Positions 1 to 10,931 of a stretch of 64,000 nucleotides of DNA are shown here, in pieces. Source of the stretch: Diabrotica undecimpunctata (lineage: Eukaryota; Arthropoda; Insecta; Coleoptera; Chrysomelidae); assembly GCF_040954645.1 (NCBI RefSeq), contig NC_092806.1, positions 27,057,644 to 27,121,643 on the forward strand. The letters run 5' to 3'. A program made the translations under genes and the position numbers. The notes under the pieces are model-generated. The model ran no database searches. It saw nothing but the letters and a program-made list of their open reading frames with translations, and was not told the origin of the DNA. How positions within the stretch are numbered: the stretch's first letter is position 1; each line of letters begins with the position of its first letter.

Positions 1-39
1 CACTAACTAACCTTTTATTAGTTTTTCCTACTAACTTTG

Positions 40-1230
40 GACTTTGGGTTTTTTCCTACTTTAGAAAGTTGCTAAATGAAGAACATCAGATGAGAGACAG
101 ATGATGCGGGATCTTAAATAAGAATGTAATAAAGGGGATAGCGAGAGATGAGCTTGTTGAGTCTTTAAATATGATGAAGAATGGTAAGGCAGTAGGACCT
201 GATTGACTGGTGGAGGTTTGGAAGGCTCTAGGAGAGAAAGGAGTTAATATTTTAAGGTAAATGATGAGTAGGATGCACGTAGAAAGAGTGTGATGGTATC
301 ATTGTATAAAGATAAAGGAGGCTGTAAGAACTGTAGAGGGATAAAGCATGTCACACACAACGAAAATTTGGGAGAGAACCGTAGAGCCAAGGTTAAGGAG
401 AGAGACATCGATAGGAGAAGAAAAGTTTGGGTTTATGCCAGGAAGGAGGACATGGATGTTTTGTTTGCTTTGACACAGTTGCTAAACAGTCCCTAGACAA
501 GAGTTATGAAGATGTATGAGAGAGAAATGGGTTCCTGAAAAGTACTTAAATGCTCGTGAAGGATATGTATGAAGGAGCGTACACCAAAGTAAGAACTTGA
601 GTTCTTACCTTCAACTTTTAACAACTTACTTACAAATACCTGTTTAATCTTGTTATGAATGTACTGACAAGGGGATCCTTGGTCAATACTCTTTGCTGAT
701 GATATCGATATATCGATATACTTAAGATTAGCAGATCGAGATCGGAGTATATGTGGTTAGGAGGTAAAAGAATGGCTGGGGACAGAATTGCTTGGAGAAA
801 AACTAGGAGGAGTAAGAGAATTTAAATACCTTGGCTACATAACGGAAAATGGGACATTAGGTACGGGACACTGAGCGGGATACTTTCTGATCGAAAAATC
901 GGGGAAGGGCTTGAAAGGCAGAATATACAAGAGTGTAGCGAGACCTGCGTTGGTGTAAGGCTGTGAAGTGTGGCCTGTAAAGAAGATTCAGCAAAAGAAG
1001 ATGGAGGTAGCTGAAATGAAAATGTTACGGTGGATGCTGTTACATTTCTAAGACTAGAATTGATAGCATCAGGAACGACCTTATTAAGGGAAAGAGCCGC
1101 GGTGACTACAGTCTTAAAAAAGATTCAAGAACAAAGACTGCAATGGTTTAGTCATGTTAGATGTAAAAATAAAAATTATGTGGGATGAAAGATAGAGCTG
1201 TTAGGACTTGGGAGGACTTGGGAGAAAAAG
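40..1230 (+). pseudogene. RTE-type LINE relic (copy 1 of family shared with 31075-33000)
   Basis: This is a decayed reverse transcriptase of an RTE-type non-LTR retrotransposon. Pieces in several frames read GKAVGPD and VEVWKAL (near 185-230), then a degraded form of the motif NYRGIKL (near 325-345), the catalytic box LFADDI at 689-706, and a C-terminal stretch resembling KKIQxQRLQWFxHVR near 1120-1170. In the family these belong to the fingers, palm and C-terminal part of ORF2, which copies the element RNA at a nicked target. The stretch aligns by eye along its length with 31640-33000, which is better preserved. Many stops and frameshifts make it non-functional. The endonuclease is absent and the window edge may cut it. 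The family assignment to RTE rests on the YRGIK-type motif and is fairly sure. Confidence 0.8.
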
Positions 1231-1239
1231 ATTTAGGTG

Positions 1240-2040
1240 AAGAAGACCCGATGGACAGAAATGGGTGACGACGAAGAGTAAGGAACGGTGATATCTGAAA
1301 AGGGAAAAGCTGATGAAGAAGAGTTAGTTTCTCCTACTGTCAAGTAGCCGTCAATTGTAAAGGTAATAGTAGTTTTGTGTTTTGATTCTGGAAGGTGACA
1401 CGCATATATTGTGTACAGAACTGGATCTAATGCGCTAGTATCTTCCAATCTCTCGGCCTGATGTTTACTGCTTCTGACTCAATTACGATTTTCCATCTGG
1501 ATGACGATAAGTGGATCAATAATCACGTCAATCTGTTTGTAGCACCATAACATAAGTATTCTGAGCGAAAAAAACTTAATTGATTCGTAAAATTTGTCAA
1601 AGTTTACGAGACTTCAAGCTTGTTAGATGCCTTGGCTGACCAAATATGGGATGGCGTGAGTCACTGTCTTGTTTCTTATTGTAAATCTCAGAAAAAGATT
1701 TCCTTCTGATCTTGGGAATTCTTATTACAAGAAATGCAAGAATTGAGATTCTATAAGTATAGTACACTTGGCTGAGCTCCCCAGGGAAGGATATTATAAC
1801 ATTGTGACACGCTATGACATATACAAAGACAAAAACCAAACAAATCATTGATTGTTAGTAACATTCAAGTTCTATATTTTTAAGAACCTTTTAACACTTC
1901 TATGAATAAATTCATGCTTATGCTTATTCATACTTATGTTAATGCTGATTTCATATATTACTTTACCATTTTTATGTCAAGAATCTTAAAATATCAAGAA
2001 TATCTGGAAAATCAAGGTAATCAAGATCAAGAACAGAAAT
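1240..2040. other. unrecognised A+T-rich DNA
   Basis: No coding similarity, tRNA fold or clear repeat was seen. Short open frames on both strands have no recognisable motif. Confidence 0.5.
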
Positions 2041-2043
2041 ATA

Positions 2044-2290
2044 AAAAATTTTATTAAAATCCTTTATAAAAGGTATATAACAAAAAACCCAATCGGGCTA
2101 TGTGATGAAGACAAAAGGTTTTCGGAAACCATGTTCCATCAGTGTCTAGGTGACACTGATGATGGAACATGGAACGACCTAGACACTGATGATGGAACAT
2201 GGTTTCCGAAAACGTTTTGTCTTCATGACATAGTCCGATTGGGTTTTTTAATTTATATGCCTTTTATAGAGGATTTTAACAAAAATTTTT
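2044..2290. repeat. palindromic foldback element
   Basis: Two arms of about 107 and 114 bases (2044-2150 and 2177-2290) are reverse complements with few mismatches. A 26-base spacer (2151-2176) separates them and repeats part of the right arm (GACACTGATGATGGAACAT). Both arms carry AAAACCCAATCGG-type sequence and, on opposite strands, a core with CTGATGATGGAACATGG followed by TTTCCGAAAAC. The right-arm core on the plus strand is complete and hammerhead-like; the left-arm copy lacks three bases in the core. The structure suits a foldback MITE or an inverted duplicate of a terminal repeat, as Penelope-like elements produce. No target duplication was identified. Confidence 0.85.
2181..2222 (+). 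ncRNA. hammerhead ribozyme-like motif (degenerate)
   Basis: Read as RNA: stem I 5' strand AGACA (2181-2185); conserved box CUGAUGA (2186-2192); one extra U (2193); stem II GGAA (2194-2197) with UUCC (2204-2207); box GAA (2208-2210); stem III AAC (2211-2213) with GUU (2214-2216); cleavage-site nucleotide U2217; stem I 3' strand UGUCU (2218-2222). AGACA and UGUCU pair perfectly. The order of parts matches a type I hammerhead with a loopless stem III, which in this class usually acts as a dimer. Weak points are the inserted U before stem II, the short stem II and the UUU instead of GUC cleavage triplet. Activity is uncertain. Confidence 0.5.
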
Positions 2291-2299
2291 TGTGATACA

Positions 2300-2560
2300 T
2301 GGTATAGAGTCAGCTACAGGAACTTAGTTTCCTTGTGGAAAAATATAAAAAACGAACAAGAATAAATACATAAATACTGATGAGTAGAACATCACCCCCA
2401 CCAACTCACGGCACGTGGAGAAAATGGTGAACAAGCTGGAGGGATTAGAAATAGATTGGGAAGTAATACATTTTAAAAGATCAAGACGCATAAATGAAGA
2501 AAAAGATAAAATAAATCGTGTCAAAAACTATGAAAAGAGATTTATATATCCTGTATATTA
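2300..2560. other. unrecognised A+T-rich DNA
   Basis: No feature was recognised beside the foldback. Confidence 0.4.
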
Positions 2561-2930
2561 TTATCGCTGGCGAATTTTGTATCCTCTGTAAACAATCAAA
2601 ACGTGATCGGACAATTTAGCACAGAATTAAGGAGAAGTTTCGCCACTGTTTTGATGACGGGGTTGAACAAACCCGAGGCTGTATCGAATCTAATTAATTC
2701 CTCGGAAGCCATCGATAAATAACCGAATGTTTATTGTACGGCATTCGTTGGGTTTATCTTAAAAGCCGATTTTAGAGCATGTTGTAGTTAATTGGAGAGC
2801 TGTACGATGATCGAAAAGAAAAAATTTCACACTCGAGATTAAGATTAAATTGAAAAGAATCACCGGCACCGAACTAGAGGTCTCCTTCGAAGCCAATTAA
2901 AACAAACTGGTGAGGGACGGAGATCGTTAT
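2560..2930. other. non-repetitive, less A+T-rich patch (possible conserved noncoding DNA)
   Basis: The stretch lacks transposon motifs and has a richer base mix than its surroundings. It holds homeodomain-like TAATTA and TAATTG words and ATCGATAAATAA. No open frame with recognisable similarity exists. Reading it as cis-regulatory DNA is an inference from composition only. Confidence 0.25.
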
Positions 2931-2939
2931 TTTTAACTC

Positions 2940-4015
2940 TTCTTATGTTTACAGGTTGACTTGAAAAATATTTTAGAATTGTACTAATTTAATTCGTTGC
3001 GTATATCAGATATTGTTTAGATTCAATAAAAAAAACTTAATCATGTGTGTAGATAAGGATATCAGTCACTATAATGATTTGTGTATGATTAGGATATCAA
3101 TGACTTTCAATGGAAATGGCTATATTTGAGAATTTGATGCTATCCTGCTGTTTGTTTGAAAGTCTACCTGGTTATTTTCTTACTACTCAATGTTTTTTAT
3201 TTCATCACTTTGTCAGCATACAGCATCTTTGTTTACTTTTACAAATTATCACGTTTTAATTCTTCCACCATTGACGAACATCCTGCTTTTGTTTCTGGTC
3301 TCGCTTTGTCTTTCCGGTTATGAACGTAGATCTGAAATCGTCTCGAATAATTATGTATCTGCTCTATTAGGGTTGTAGATTGTAGCTTTCAATTGGTTCC
3401 ACATGTTTCAGTTCAGAAGATCCGGTTAGAAACTACGTTTGTCCAGGATTGGCCAACAATTTCACTGCAGTTTCTTCTCTATTTTTTCGGAATCTGCATG
3501 TTGCTCTGTTCATTTTAAGCATTCTACAGATATGAGATCTGAATAAGCAGTGTGCTGTAGGCATACCTGTGCTATAAGTTTAGTTTTTTGAAGCTGTAAC
3601 GGTAGTTTTGTGTAGCTAAGTTTGATGCTCGTTTTTACTTGTCTTTGGCCTGGAATATTTTCTCAGTAGGCTACACTAAGTTACTTTTCTTATTTGCGGC
3701 CTTTTCCTCTCAGCAGCTTTTAGGTGTATCGCAAAATGACTCTGGTTCGGTAAAAGGATTATTAGATCCGTATTTAGCAACATTATCTGCAGCCTTATTA
3801 CAAGCAATTTCTTTAGACCATTATACCCATAACTAACTTACGTTGTTGTGCTTCGACAGTTGTTGACTTTTTGCAGTTCCAAGTTGTTTCGGACTGGGTG
3901 CAGCTTGTCTGTCTGAGGAAATAAATATTTTGTCGAAATGAGGCTTTTCATATACCATTGGATATAAAAATTTATCAATCAATCAATCAGTCCATGTTTT
4001 TACCTTGTTTAGGCT
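2940..4015. other. unrecognised DNA with short TCAA-type microsatellite
   Basis: The frame at 3639-3836 has no recognised similarity. A short (ATCA)n run at 3974-3990 sits at the 3' edge of the minus-strand Jockey relic and probably is that element's tail. Confidence 0.4.
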
Positions 4016-4019
4016 TCTG

Positions 4020-4660
4020 CCTCTGCAATGGAAGGGTGCTCTTTTTTATGAAGGCAGTGTGGTAAACGTAAGGTTGATATGCGTGTGGTGTTATAGTGGT
4101 GGAGTGATAGAGAGCTGGGGTTCAGAAGGTGGCGTATTGTGATAAAAAGCGCACAATTGTTGGTAAGCAAAACAAGCCAAGAGGAGGTACTTCAAGGTAA
4201 TACCAGTCATACTAGGAACGGCGTTTTTGGTTTGCAGTTGTTAGCTGCGATATTTTATGGGGATTGATTCTAATATATCAAAATACTCATCTGGAAGTTC
4301 GTTTCCAGTGTTATGAAGAAGTTTTGCTGGAGGGAATGGCACTTTTCTTTTAGGAACCCTGGTGAGTTTTAAGTATTTGTTTGGCTCCGTTGTTTGAGCC
4401 TGCTATAGTGCGAAGGACATACCTCCTGCTGAGGGTCAGGATTCTATCCTTAATTGATGTTATTTGGCTATTTGGTGCATGAGTCCTGACGGGTAGTCTC
4501 TGCGCTTCCTCGTGCAGAATCTTAGTAATTTCCTTTCTGGGGCCATGATGGTGTTCATTAAGCGGGTGTTAAGTGATGCATAGACTCATGCCTTGTATTC
4601 GATTATCGGTTTTATGCAGGTTTTATAGGTGTGCAATAGTATTATTTGACATTTGACGTA
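4020..4660 (-). pseudogene. Jockey-like LINE, 3' part of ORF2 (relic)
   Basis: Translating the minus strand from about 4660 downward gives a decayed C-terminal ORF2 segment. It contains YKTCIKPIIEYKA, then VYASLNTRLMNTI, DRILTLSRRYVLRTI and a final part resembling the end of the relic at 14680. The motif 'Y(K)T-IKP-IEY' lies downstream of the palm domain in Jockey-type reverse transcriptases. The end nearest 4020 shares the 20-base word TTTTTACCTTGTTTAGGCT with 62555, which suggests a shared 3' terminus. It is 5'-truncated (no endonuclease or catalytic box) and full of stops. Confidence 0.65.
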
Positions 4661-4669
4661 TTGCCCATT

Positions 4670-6290
4670 TTACTGGACAGCGCTGCCAGGAGTTTAGTGA
4701 TAATAACGTTATAAAATTTTAAGACGTAGTTTTGTATTTAAGTAACTATAAAGTCTGAGAAATTATTAATAAAAATTATGTTAATAATTTTAGACGCTGG
4801 CTATTCATTATTTATTGTGTACCTACTACTAAAGGCATTTTAAAACTATCCAAAACCATGAAATATATGGCCGGAGTGAACTAGGATACAGCCGATCCAA
4901 CTGCTCAAATCTGGACAAAAACTGTAATAAAAAAATTTATGACTTCGTATGCCGGAGAAAAATTATGAAGAACCTGGTATATTGGTATATTGATTCAATC
5001 CTACTTCCTTTAAACAATTTATTATATGCTATTATAAACATTTTTAAGAAATTTTAATGAATGGATAGATTTGTTATTGAAAACTCAATTTATGGTGATT
5101 TATGATGCCATAATTCTTTATTTTGTGTGTATTTACCTTTTAGATTATGTAAACATTTAAATATCGATGATTTATGAAGTTTAACTATGATACGGTGTTT
5201 CACTAAATTCCCGTCATAAAGATTAACACTTTGATAGATTTTATGAAAGTTATTTAATAATAATTTATCTATAAACTGATCTCGAATATAAATGATATTG
5301 TTTATACACATATGGTTTTTTTATATGTACTGATTGCTGGTAAAATTGTCACCTAATGTTTCAAACTGATCAGCACTGTAGTAAGAGATACAAAACAGTA
5401 CAGGAGGAAAAATATATATTTTTTAGAACAGAACCAGGTGCGCTCCAAAATTTGATTGGCAAATTTAGACGAATTGCTGATATAACATTATTTAGTTTCA
5501 ATTGCTTTTTAATGTAGTTTATAAAAATATTTCGTTACTTCTGAATAAAGTACATTCACCGCCATCAATTTTTAATTCATTTTCTACCCCATATATCCTA
5601 ATATATCAACAACGGATTTGCTGGAGTCACGCAGAGAAAATAAAAGGCTTGATTATTAGGTACTGTATAAACAGCAGACCCTTTTTATTTTTTTTAAAAG
5701 AGAGTAATTTTACGTTATATACCTTTCACATTTGATTCTGTCATTATAACACAGTAATTCTTTGTGAAGTAATATATGGGCGGCCATTAAATTTGTACCC
5801 CCCGTCAGTGACAGGCCATTGTACTGAGGATACAGGACAATTACTGTTGGAGAATGCATAGGGCGAGTTGAAAGAGAACAGAATGGTTTTTGTGAATTGA
5901 GGCGAAGGTGAGCAGATTTTTTGGAACTAGGGTTTTTGGTTTTAATGTTCTCCTGGCATTGCTGTGTTAGGATTCAACTCTTTCTTTTCACATTTTGGAA
6001 ATGTTTTCGTCCTTTTATGTTTAAAATATTATGGTTGTAGGGATTCTGTTTTCAAGATAAAAGTAATACCCCAATGTTTAGCCTTGTGTTTTATTGAAGC
6101 ATGTTAGTTCGGTATATACATATATACAAGGTGTCTCTTCAAAAAAGACAACTACACATTCTGAAACTCATTTTATGTCGATTTTACGTCAATCACTTTG
6201 TCGAATAATGCTTCTTAAGGGAGCTAAAGCTCTTTAAAGATGGCGCTCTAACATCAGTTCAATTCAAATGCCATCAAAACGGTCTTTGAA
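4670..6290. other. unrecognised A+T-rich DNA
   Basis: No gene or clear element was seen. TACAAGGTGTCTCTTCAAAA at 6126-6145, right after TATA, looks like a terminal sequence of a Tc1/mariner-type element, but no matching partner end was found. Confidence 0.4.
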
Positions 6291-6295
6291 GTGAT

Positions 6296-6467
6296 AACGT
6301 TCTGTATATTTATTTAGTCGAATGCACCCGATCGTTTGGCGTAAATGCTGTTTTTTAATTGCAGTCACAAGCGGCTCTTTTAGGAGGGCTATTAGACATT
6401 TTTATTCTTAACTTTTTTGTGCCAAACGGTTGGGTACATTCCACTAAATAAATATAGAGAACGTTCC
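6296..6467. mobile_element. short inverted-repeat element (MITE-like)
   Basis: The arm at 6296-6340 is the reverse complement of 6421-6467 with a few mismatches. Both arms carry CGTTC..TATATTTATTTAGT..AATG.ACCC....CGTTTGGC. The spacer between them is about 80 bases and codes for nothing. No target duplication could be fixed, so it may be the inner part of a longer element. Confidence 0.65.
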
Positions 6468-6469
6468 AG

Positions 6470-7470
6470 AATTTGTAGTTTTCTTTTGTAAAGAGCGTTC
6501 GTGGACCTGTATACACAGATTATTTTATTTATTTGTCTTTCTAAAAACTTTTCACGTCTTAGTACTGACCTAGAGAAGCCTGTCTTTGTTTATCCACTAG
6601 ACCTTTTCCAAGTCTCTCTCACAGTTCCCGCTTCTTTTCTATTCAGATTTTTTTGGGTCGTCGTTTTGTATGACTTTTACGTTTGCATACCAGAATTTGT
6701 GTAAGTATTCTCTTCTCCTCTGTACAATATCATATCAATTGTTTAGTTTTAATATCGTCTATTATTGCATACTTGATTGCAATTAATTTACGTATCATCC
6801 TCTTAGTTCCTACCCTCTTAGTCTCGGTATATTTATACATGTAGTATGTGTATATTATGTTTGTTATTTAATACCTCCTAATAAGCATAATTAAATTACA
6901 AATTTAAACTGGAGTTCCTTTAGTGAAGTGAAGTCATTGATTTATCATAGTAGTATTAAATGCAACTTGGTTTCACATACCTATTCTTTAAATTAATTCG
7001 TGAACAGTTTATATTTATCACGGGGACATTTGTCATCTCCGAAATGTCTCCCGTCAAGTCAAACCTCCGACTTCATAACGGATGTTCTAATGTAGACACT
7101 TGTTTATATAATTTCCAAGAAATTTAGATGTCCATCATCATAATCGTTGATTGACTGCTTGATGGATAATGCTGTTGGAACGTCGGAGATACAAGATGAG
7201 TGTGTTTACCAAACAATGACAAGATACGGGCCTTAACACCGTGTTGACTTTTTCTATTTTGGATGGTTAATTGCTCTGATTCGAGATGATAAAGATTACA
7301 ATTAAGTTATGGCATTTTTGACTAAGGAAATGTCAGATTTTTCAGCATAGTCAAAGAATAAGTCCTTTATATCTTAAGAATTCCTGTTGGACGCTCCAAT
7401 CCAATTTTTAAGATGCGAGACATTTTTATTATTTATTAAGTGTTAAAAATCCTAGATTAGAGTCATTCGT
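6470..7470. other. unrecognised A+T-rich DNA
   Basis: Several short open frames occur, none with a recognisable motif. Confidence 0.4.
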
Positions 7471-8207
7471 TTCGTTGTATCATATCAAAAATATAAAAGA
7501 AGATATAGATGACACCCAGTTTGGATTCAGAGGAGCACTAGGAACGAGAGAGGCTCTGTTCGCTTTTAACGTTCTCGTGCAAAGACGACTAGATATGAAC
7601 CAGGATCTCCATGTCTGCTTTATAGATTATCAAAAGGCTTTTGATAGAGTACGGCATCAGAAGCTCTTAACTGTTAAAAAAAAAGAATGTCGATAGTCGA
7701 GATACACGGGTTATTGTCAATCTGTACCGGAATCAAAAAGCAAAGGTTAGAATCGAAAATGTCGATACAAAAACTATGGATTTCAAAAGAGTTGTTACGA
7801 CAGGGTTGCGTGTTGTTCCCATTGTTATTCAATCTGTACAGCGAAGCTATTTTTAAGGAAGCAATATCAGATGAACAACAGGGTATATCAATAAAAGGAA
7901 AAATCTTGAACAACATCATAAGATTCGCAGACGACACCGCCGTTTTTGCAGATTGAGAGTAATGAAAGAAAACAAGTAGAAAGAGTGAATAACTACAAAT
8001 ATCTGGGAACCTGGGTAAATGAAAACAATGACCAAGGTAGAGAAATAAGGACACGCATTGAAATTGCAAGACAAGCATTTATAAAATTAAAAACAATATT
8101 TGTTAATCACGATCTTCCTCTGGAGCTGAGGATAAGAGCCTTAAGATGCTACGTGTTCTCGACTTTGTTGTTTGGAATGGAAAGCTGGTCACTAAAAGTG
8201 GATAATA
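7470..8207 (+). pseudogene. RTE-like LINE reverse transcriptase, left part (interrupted)
   Basis: This is the reverse transcriptase of an RTE-like LINE. In order it holds TQFGFRGALGTREALFAFNV and VCFIDYQKAFDRVRHQKLL (7510-7670), LRQGCVLFPLLFNLYSEAIF (7796-7855), the catalytic box IRFADDTAVF (7920-7950), and YKYLGTWVNENNDQGREI then FSTLLFGMESWSLKVDN (7995-8205). The aspartates of the FADD box are present, but frame changes near 7680 and 7950 break the protein. A 705-base transposon at 8208-8912 interrupts the frame. Joining both sides across it at the TA gives a continuous reading of VDN followed by IKKLESFEMW, so this element is older than the insertion. The endonuclease half is missing. Confidence 0.85.
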
Positions 8208-8912
8208 CAGTAGACTCCCTCTATAACGAGAACTGAAATGACAGACTAATTACCTCGTTATAAGCCGATCTCGTTATATCAGATAATCATAATACTGTGC
8301 ATACATATGAATCTGTAGTTTTCTAAACCATTACCTTCCTATAGTGAAGCCATTCGGAGCAATATAAGATGCTAATAAATATTGTTTGAATGGCGTTTTT
8401 GAAAAGTTATTTACTTTTATTGTCAATGAAATATATTAAAACATAAAAGAGTTGTTTACTTTTATTATCAATGATATACGTTAAAACAAAAAAGCTGTAC
8501 TTATATTTTTTTCCAACTACATAATGTATAAATCGTATTTTTAAGGATAACATAAACTATTGCTTCTGCAATTTTAAGAACTCTGTTATTTTAACTGCTT
8601 TAAATGGTCCAGTATCATTCTATCATATATTTTCTAAAGATGTGAAACAGTTGTATTTATTCATTGTAAAGAAGTTTATTGCGGGCTGCAGTTAAGTTTA
8701 TTGAGGGGCTGTTTGAAAAGGTATTTATTTATAGCCACGACCGGACTAAAAACGTAAAAAACACGTTTTTGGATCTTAATTTCTCTCGTTATAACCAAAT
8801 TTGCCTTGCTATAGACGGTTATAGTTCAATAGAAATTTCACGGGACATCTAATGTATCTCGTAATAAGCGAAACCTCGTAATAACCGTGTTCGTTATAGA
8901 GGGAGTATACTG
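8208..8912. mobile_element. non-autonomous TA-flanked transposon (pogo/Tigger-like ends)
   Basis: The ends are inverted repeats: CAGTAGACTCCCTCTATAAC at 8208 and its complement ending at 8912 (TATAGAGGGAGTATACTG). TA is present on both sides (8206-8207 and 8913-8914), the target duplication of Tc1/mariner/pogo elements. The CAGTA start suits the pogo/Tigger group. The repeats continue inward as CTCGTTATAA and TTATTACGAG-like words. No transposase is encoded in the 705 bases. It lies inside an RTE-like LINE whose reading frame resumes exactly after the second TA. Confidence 0.88.
8406..8495. repeat. two tandem copies of a 45-bp unit
   Basis: The units 8406-8450 and 8451-8495 both read GTTxTTTACTTTTATTxTCAATGA with few differences. 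They lie inside the 705-bp transposon and are probably a local duplication. Confidence 0.75.
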
Positions 8913-9250
8913 TATAAAGAAGTTGGAATCATTTGAGATGTGGTGATATAGAAGGATTTTGAAAATACCATGGACCCAACGAGTTACAAATGCAGACGTG
9001 TTAAGAAGGCTACAAAAGGATTGCGAGGTCATAAAGCACATCAAAACAAGAAAGCTGGAATATTTAGGCCACATTACCAGAGGTACGAAATATGAGATAT
9101 TAAGGCTCATAATGCAAGGTAAAATCAAGGGTAAAAGATCCATAGAAAACGAATAATTTCCTGGCTAAGAAAACTAAGAGAGTAGTATAGTTGCAGCTCA
9201 GTATATCTTTTCAGAGCAGCCGCCAATAAAGTACGGACAGCTGTGACATT
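8913..9250 (+). pseudogene. RTE-like LINE, C-terminal part (right side of interrupted copy)
   Basis: This continues the element at 7470-8207 after the nested transposon. The order is KKLESFEMW, YRRILKIPWTQRVTNADVLR, LEYLGHITRGTKYEILRLIM and QGKIKGKRS (8919-9140). A frame change then leads to ISWLRKLREW and LFRAAANKVRTAV (9155-9245). The same C-terminal block recurs at 15220, 17650, 36515, 43385 and 56365, so this is the most frequent LINE family in the window. One stop lies after FEMW. The function of this C-terminal region, which is found downstream of reverse transcriptase in these LINEs, is not well defined. Confidence 0.85.
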
Positions 9251-9254
9251 AGCT

Positions 9255-9590
9255 GTACGGATAGCTGTGATATTATATATTTTGTAGCCAAATGGCATGT
9301 TGTATGAAAATGTGTTAGGAGTGGTCACAGACGCTGCACCGTGTGTGTATGAGTGGTTTAGAGGTACTGTATCCGAGAATAACACATGCTACTTGTTTGG
9401 CTCATGGTCTCCAGGTTAGAGTTTTATATCCACAAGTGTATGCATTAGTTTCATCAATAAAAAAGCTATTTTTAATGTTTTTGGCGCGTGTAGAAACATT
9501 TAGGGCAATGGTGGAAAAGTTTCCATTACCTCCAGCCCCACTTGTTATTAGATGGGGTACTTGGATAATTGCTGCTATTTACTGCTAATA
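9255..9590 (+). pseudogene. hAT-like transposase fragment (central part)
   Basis: Two frames give NVLGVVTDAAPCVY (about 9312-9350) and then LEVLYPRITHATCLAHGL (9355-9410), PLPPAPLVIRWGTWIIAAIY (9520-9585). The order TDAAP, YP-xxxHxTCLAHGL and RWGTW is that of a hAT-superfamily transposase of the DUF659 type. The same family appears on the minus strand at 12840-13420. Both ends of the gene are missing and a frameshift follows the TDAAP motif. Terminal repeats were not found. Confidence 0.7.
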
Positions 9591-9879
9591 TTTTTTATAA
9601 ATTTTATTTTTATTGCGTATCTGCATACATATTTTATCAATTTTAAACGAATAATAGTTCGAACCCTCAGTCTACTACGTAAAAGATATTACACAGTAAA
9701 CTCCTAACACTAACTAATGCCAATAGTTTCATAGTCATGATATACTATTTTTATTCTATAATGTATTTACATGCATGCCATATAATGTGTAAATATGATT
9801 GAGATTTAATGTAGTTTCAACAAAATTCATATTGACTATCCCCTTAATTTCATCCACTTTAATCTTTCACGACGAGCAT

Positions 9880-10180
9880 CCATTATTTTTCAGGAAGCAA
9901 TTTCCGACTTGCAGACCGTCCGCGAATAGCTCAATTTTTCTCTCGACCGGCTCGGTAATTGGCGCATAAAGAGCAAAAAAGAAACCATACTGATGACACT
10001 CGCGGAAAGGCCCCACAAGTCGAAAAAGAAGAAGCATAAGTGCCCAACGTATGGAGTCGCTTGCATAGGCTCAATTTGCATATAATTATTGTTTTGGGAA
10101 GATCGTTAATGGGAAAATTATAGTCATTAAAGGCTCGGCTGGCGAGCGATAGTCGATATAACTCATCTCGTAAAAGATAA
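9880..10180. other. complex non-repetitive patch (possible conserved noncoding DNA)
   Basis: This stretch is markedly less A+T-rich than its surroundings and has no transposon motifs. It contains TAATTGGCGCATAAA near 9956-9970 and a perfect octamer ATTTGCAT (10074-10081) running into ATAATTATT, words bound by homeodomain and POU proteins. The minus-strand frame at 9890-10081 has no recognised similarity. Regulatory function is an inference. Confidence 0.3.
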
Positions 10181-10189
10181 AAAACGAAG

Positions 10190-10925
10190 TTAACTGGTTA
10201 TAAATCACTTATATCAATCATGACAAGACGGTGGTCGAATATTTTGGTTATCACGGGTATGTGATTTATTTATTGCTTGGGGATAGAGGATATGGTTTTT
10301 ATAGATCTCTTAATAGTATTAGTAATCAGTTTTAGGTAAATAATGCACGAATATGGTGTTAAAACGATAAGATTAAAGTTTAGAGCTGATAAACAACAAA
10401 AATATTAGATATAACAAAAATTTATGTTATAAGTAGTATATGCAGTTTTTATTTACGTTTATAAGATACATTTTTCAATAATCGAGAATATTGATGGAAA
10501 CTTTGCTCTAATCTCCACTAATTGGTAGGGGAAAGCTTATTGAATTCATTTCCTCAGAGGGTACAGTACCAAATATTTGAGGAACATGGAACTGTTAAAA
10601 GATGTTCCTTTGATATAACAGGCCTATATAGCAGACCTCAAGACGCTGGTTCAATGTGTGTTTGGTTTTATAGAATAGAAATATGCTTTATTGTCACTGA
10701 AAATTATTGAACAATTTTATGGACAAAGCTAAAAAAAATCAGTCAAAAAGTACAAAAAGTATAAAACAAAAACAAATATAATAAAAAAAAAACAGAACAA
10801 TACAATTTTAAATTAGTAAAATTATTGTATCACTTACATAATTTGTACAGACAACAACAAATGAGACAAATTGTAGCCACTGCTTGAGACACCCAACTGT
10901 AATTATAAACAATATTAATTTTGTT
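10190..10925. other. unrecognised A+T-rich DNA
   Basis: No gene was recognised. The last part (about 10800-10925) is probably the 3' untranslated end of the minus-strand CR1-like LINE. Confidence 0.4.
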
Positions 10926-10931
10926 TCTTTG

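Noticed and set aside
7674..8078. 134-codon minus-strand frame
   Set aside because: It is the antisense shadow of the plus-strand reverse transcriptase with the FADD box.
9983..10005. CTGATGA followed by GGAAA as a third hammerhead
   Set aside because: The sequence between the boxes (CACTCGC) cannot form stem II, and no stem I pairing exists around it.
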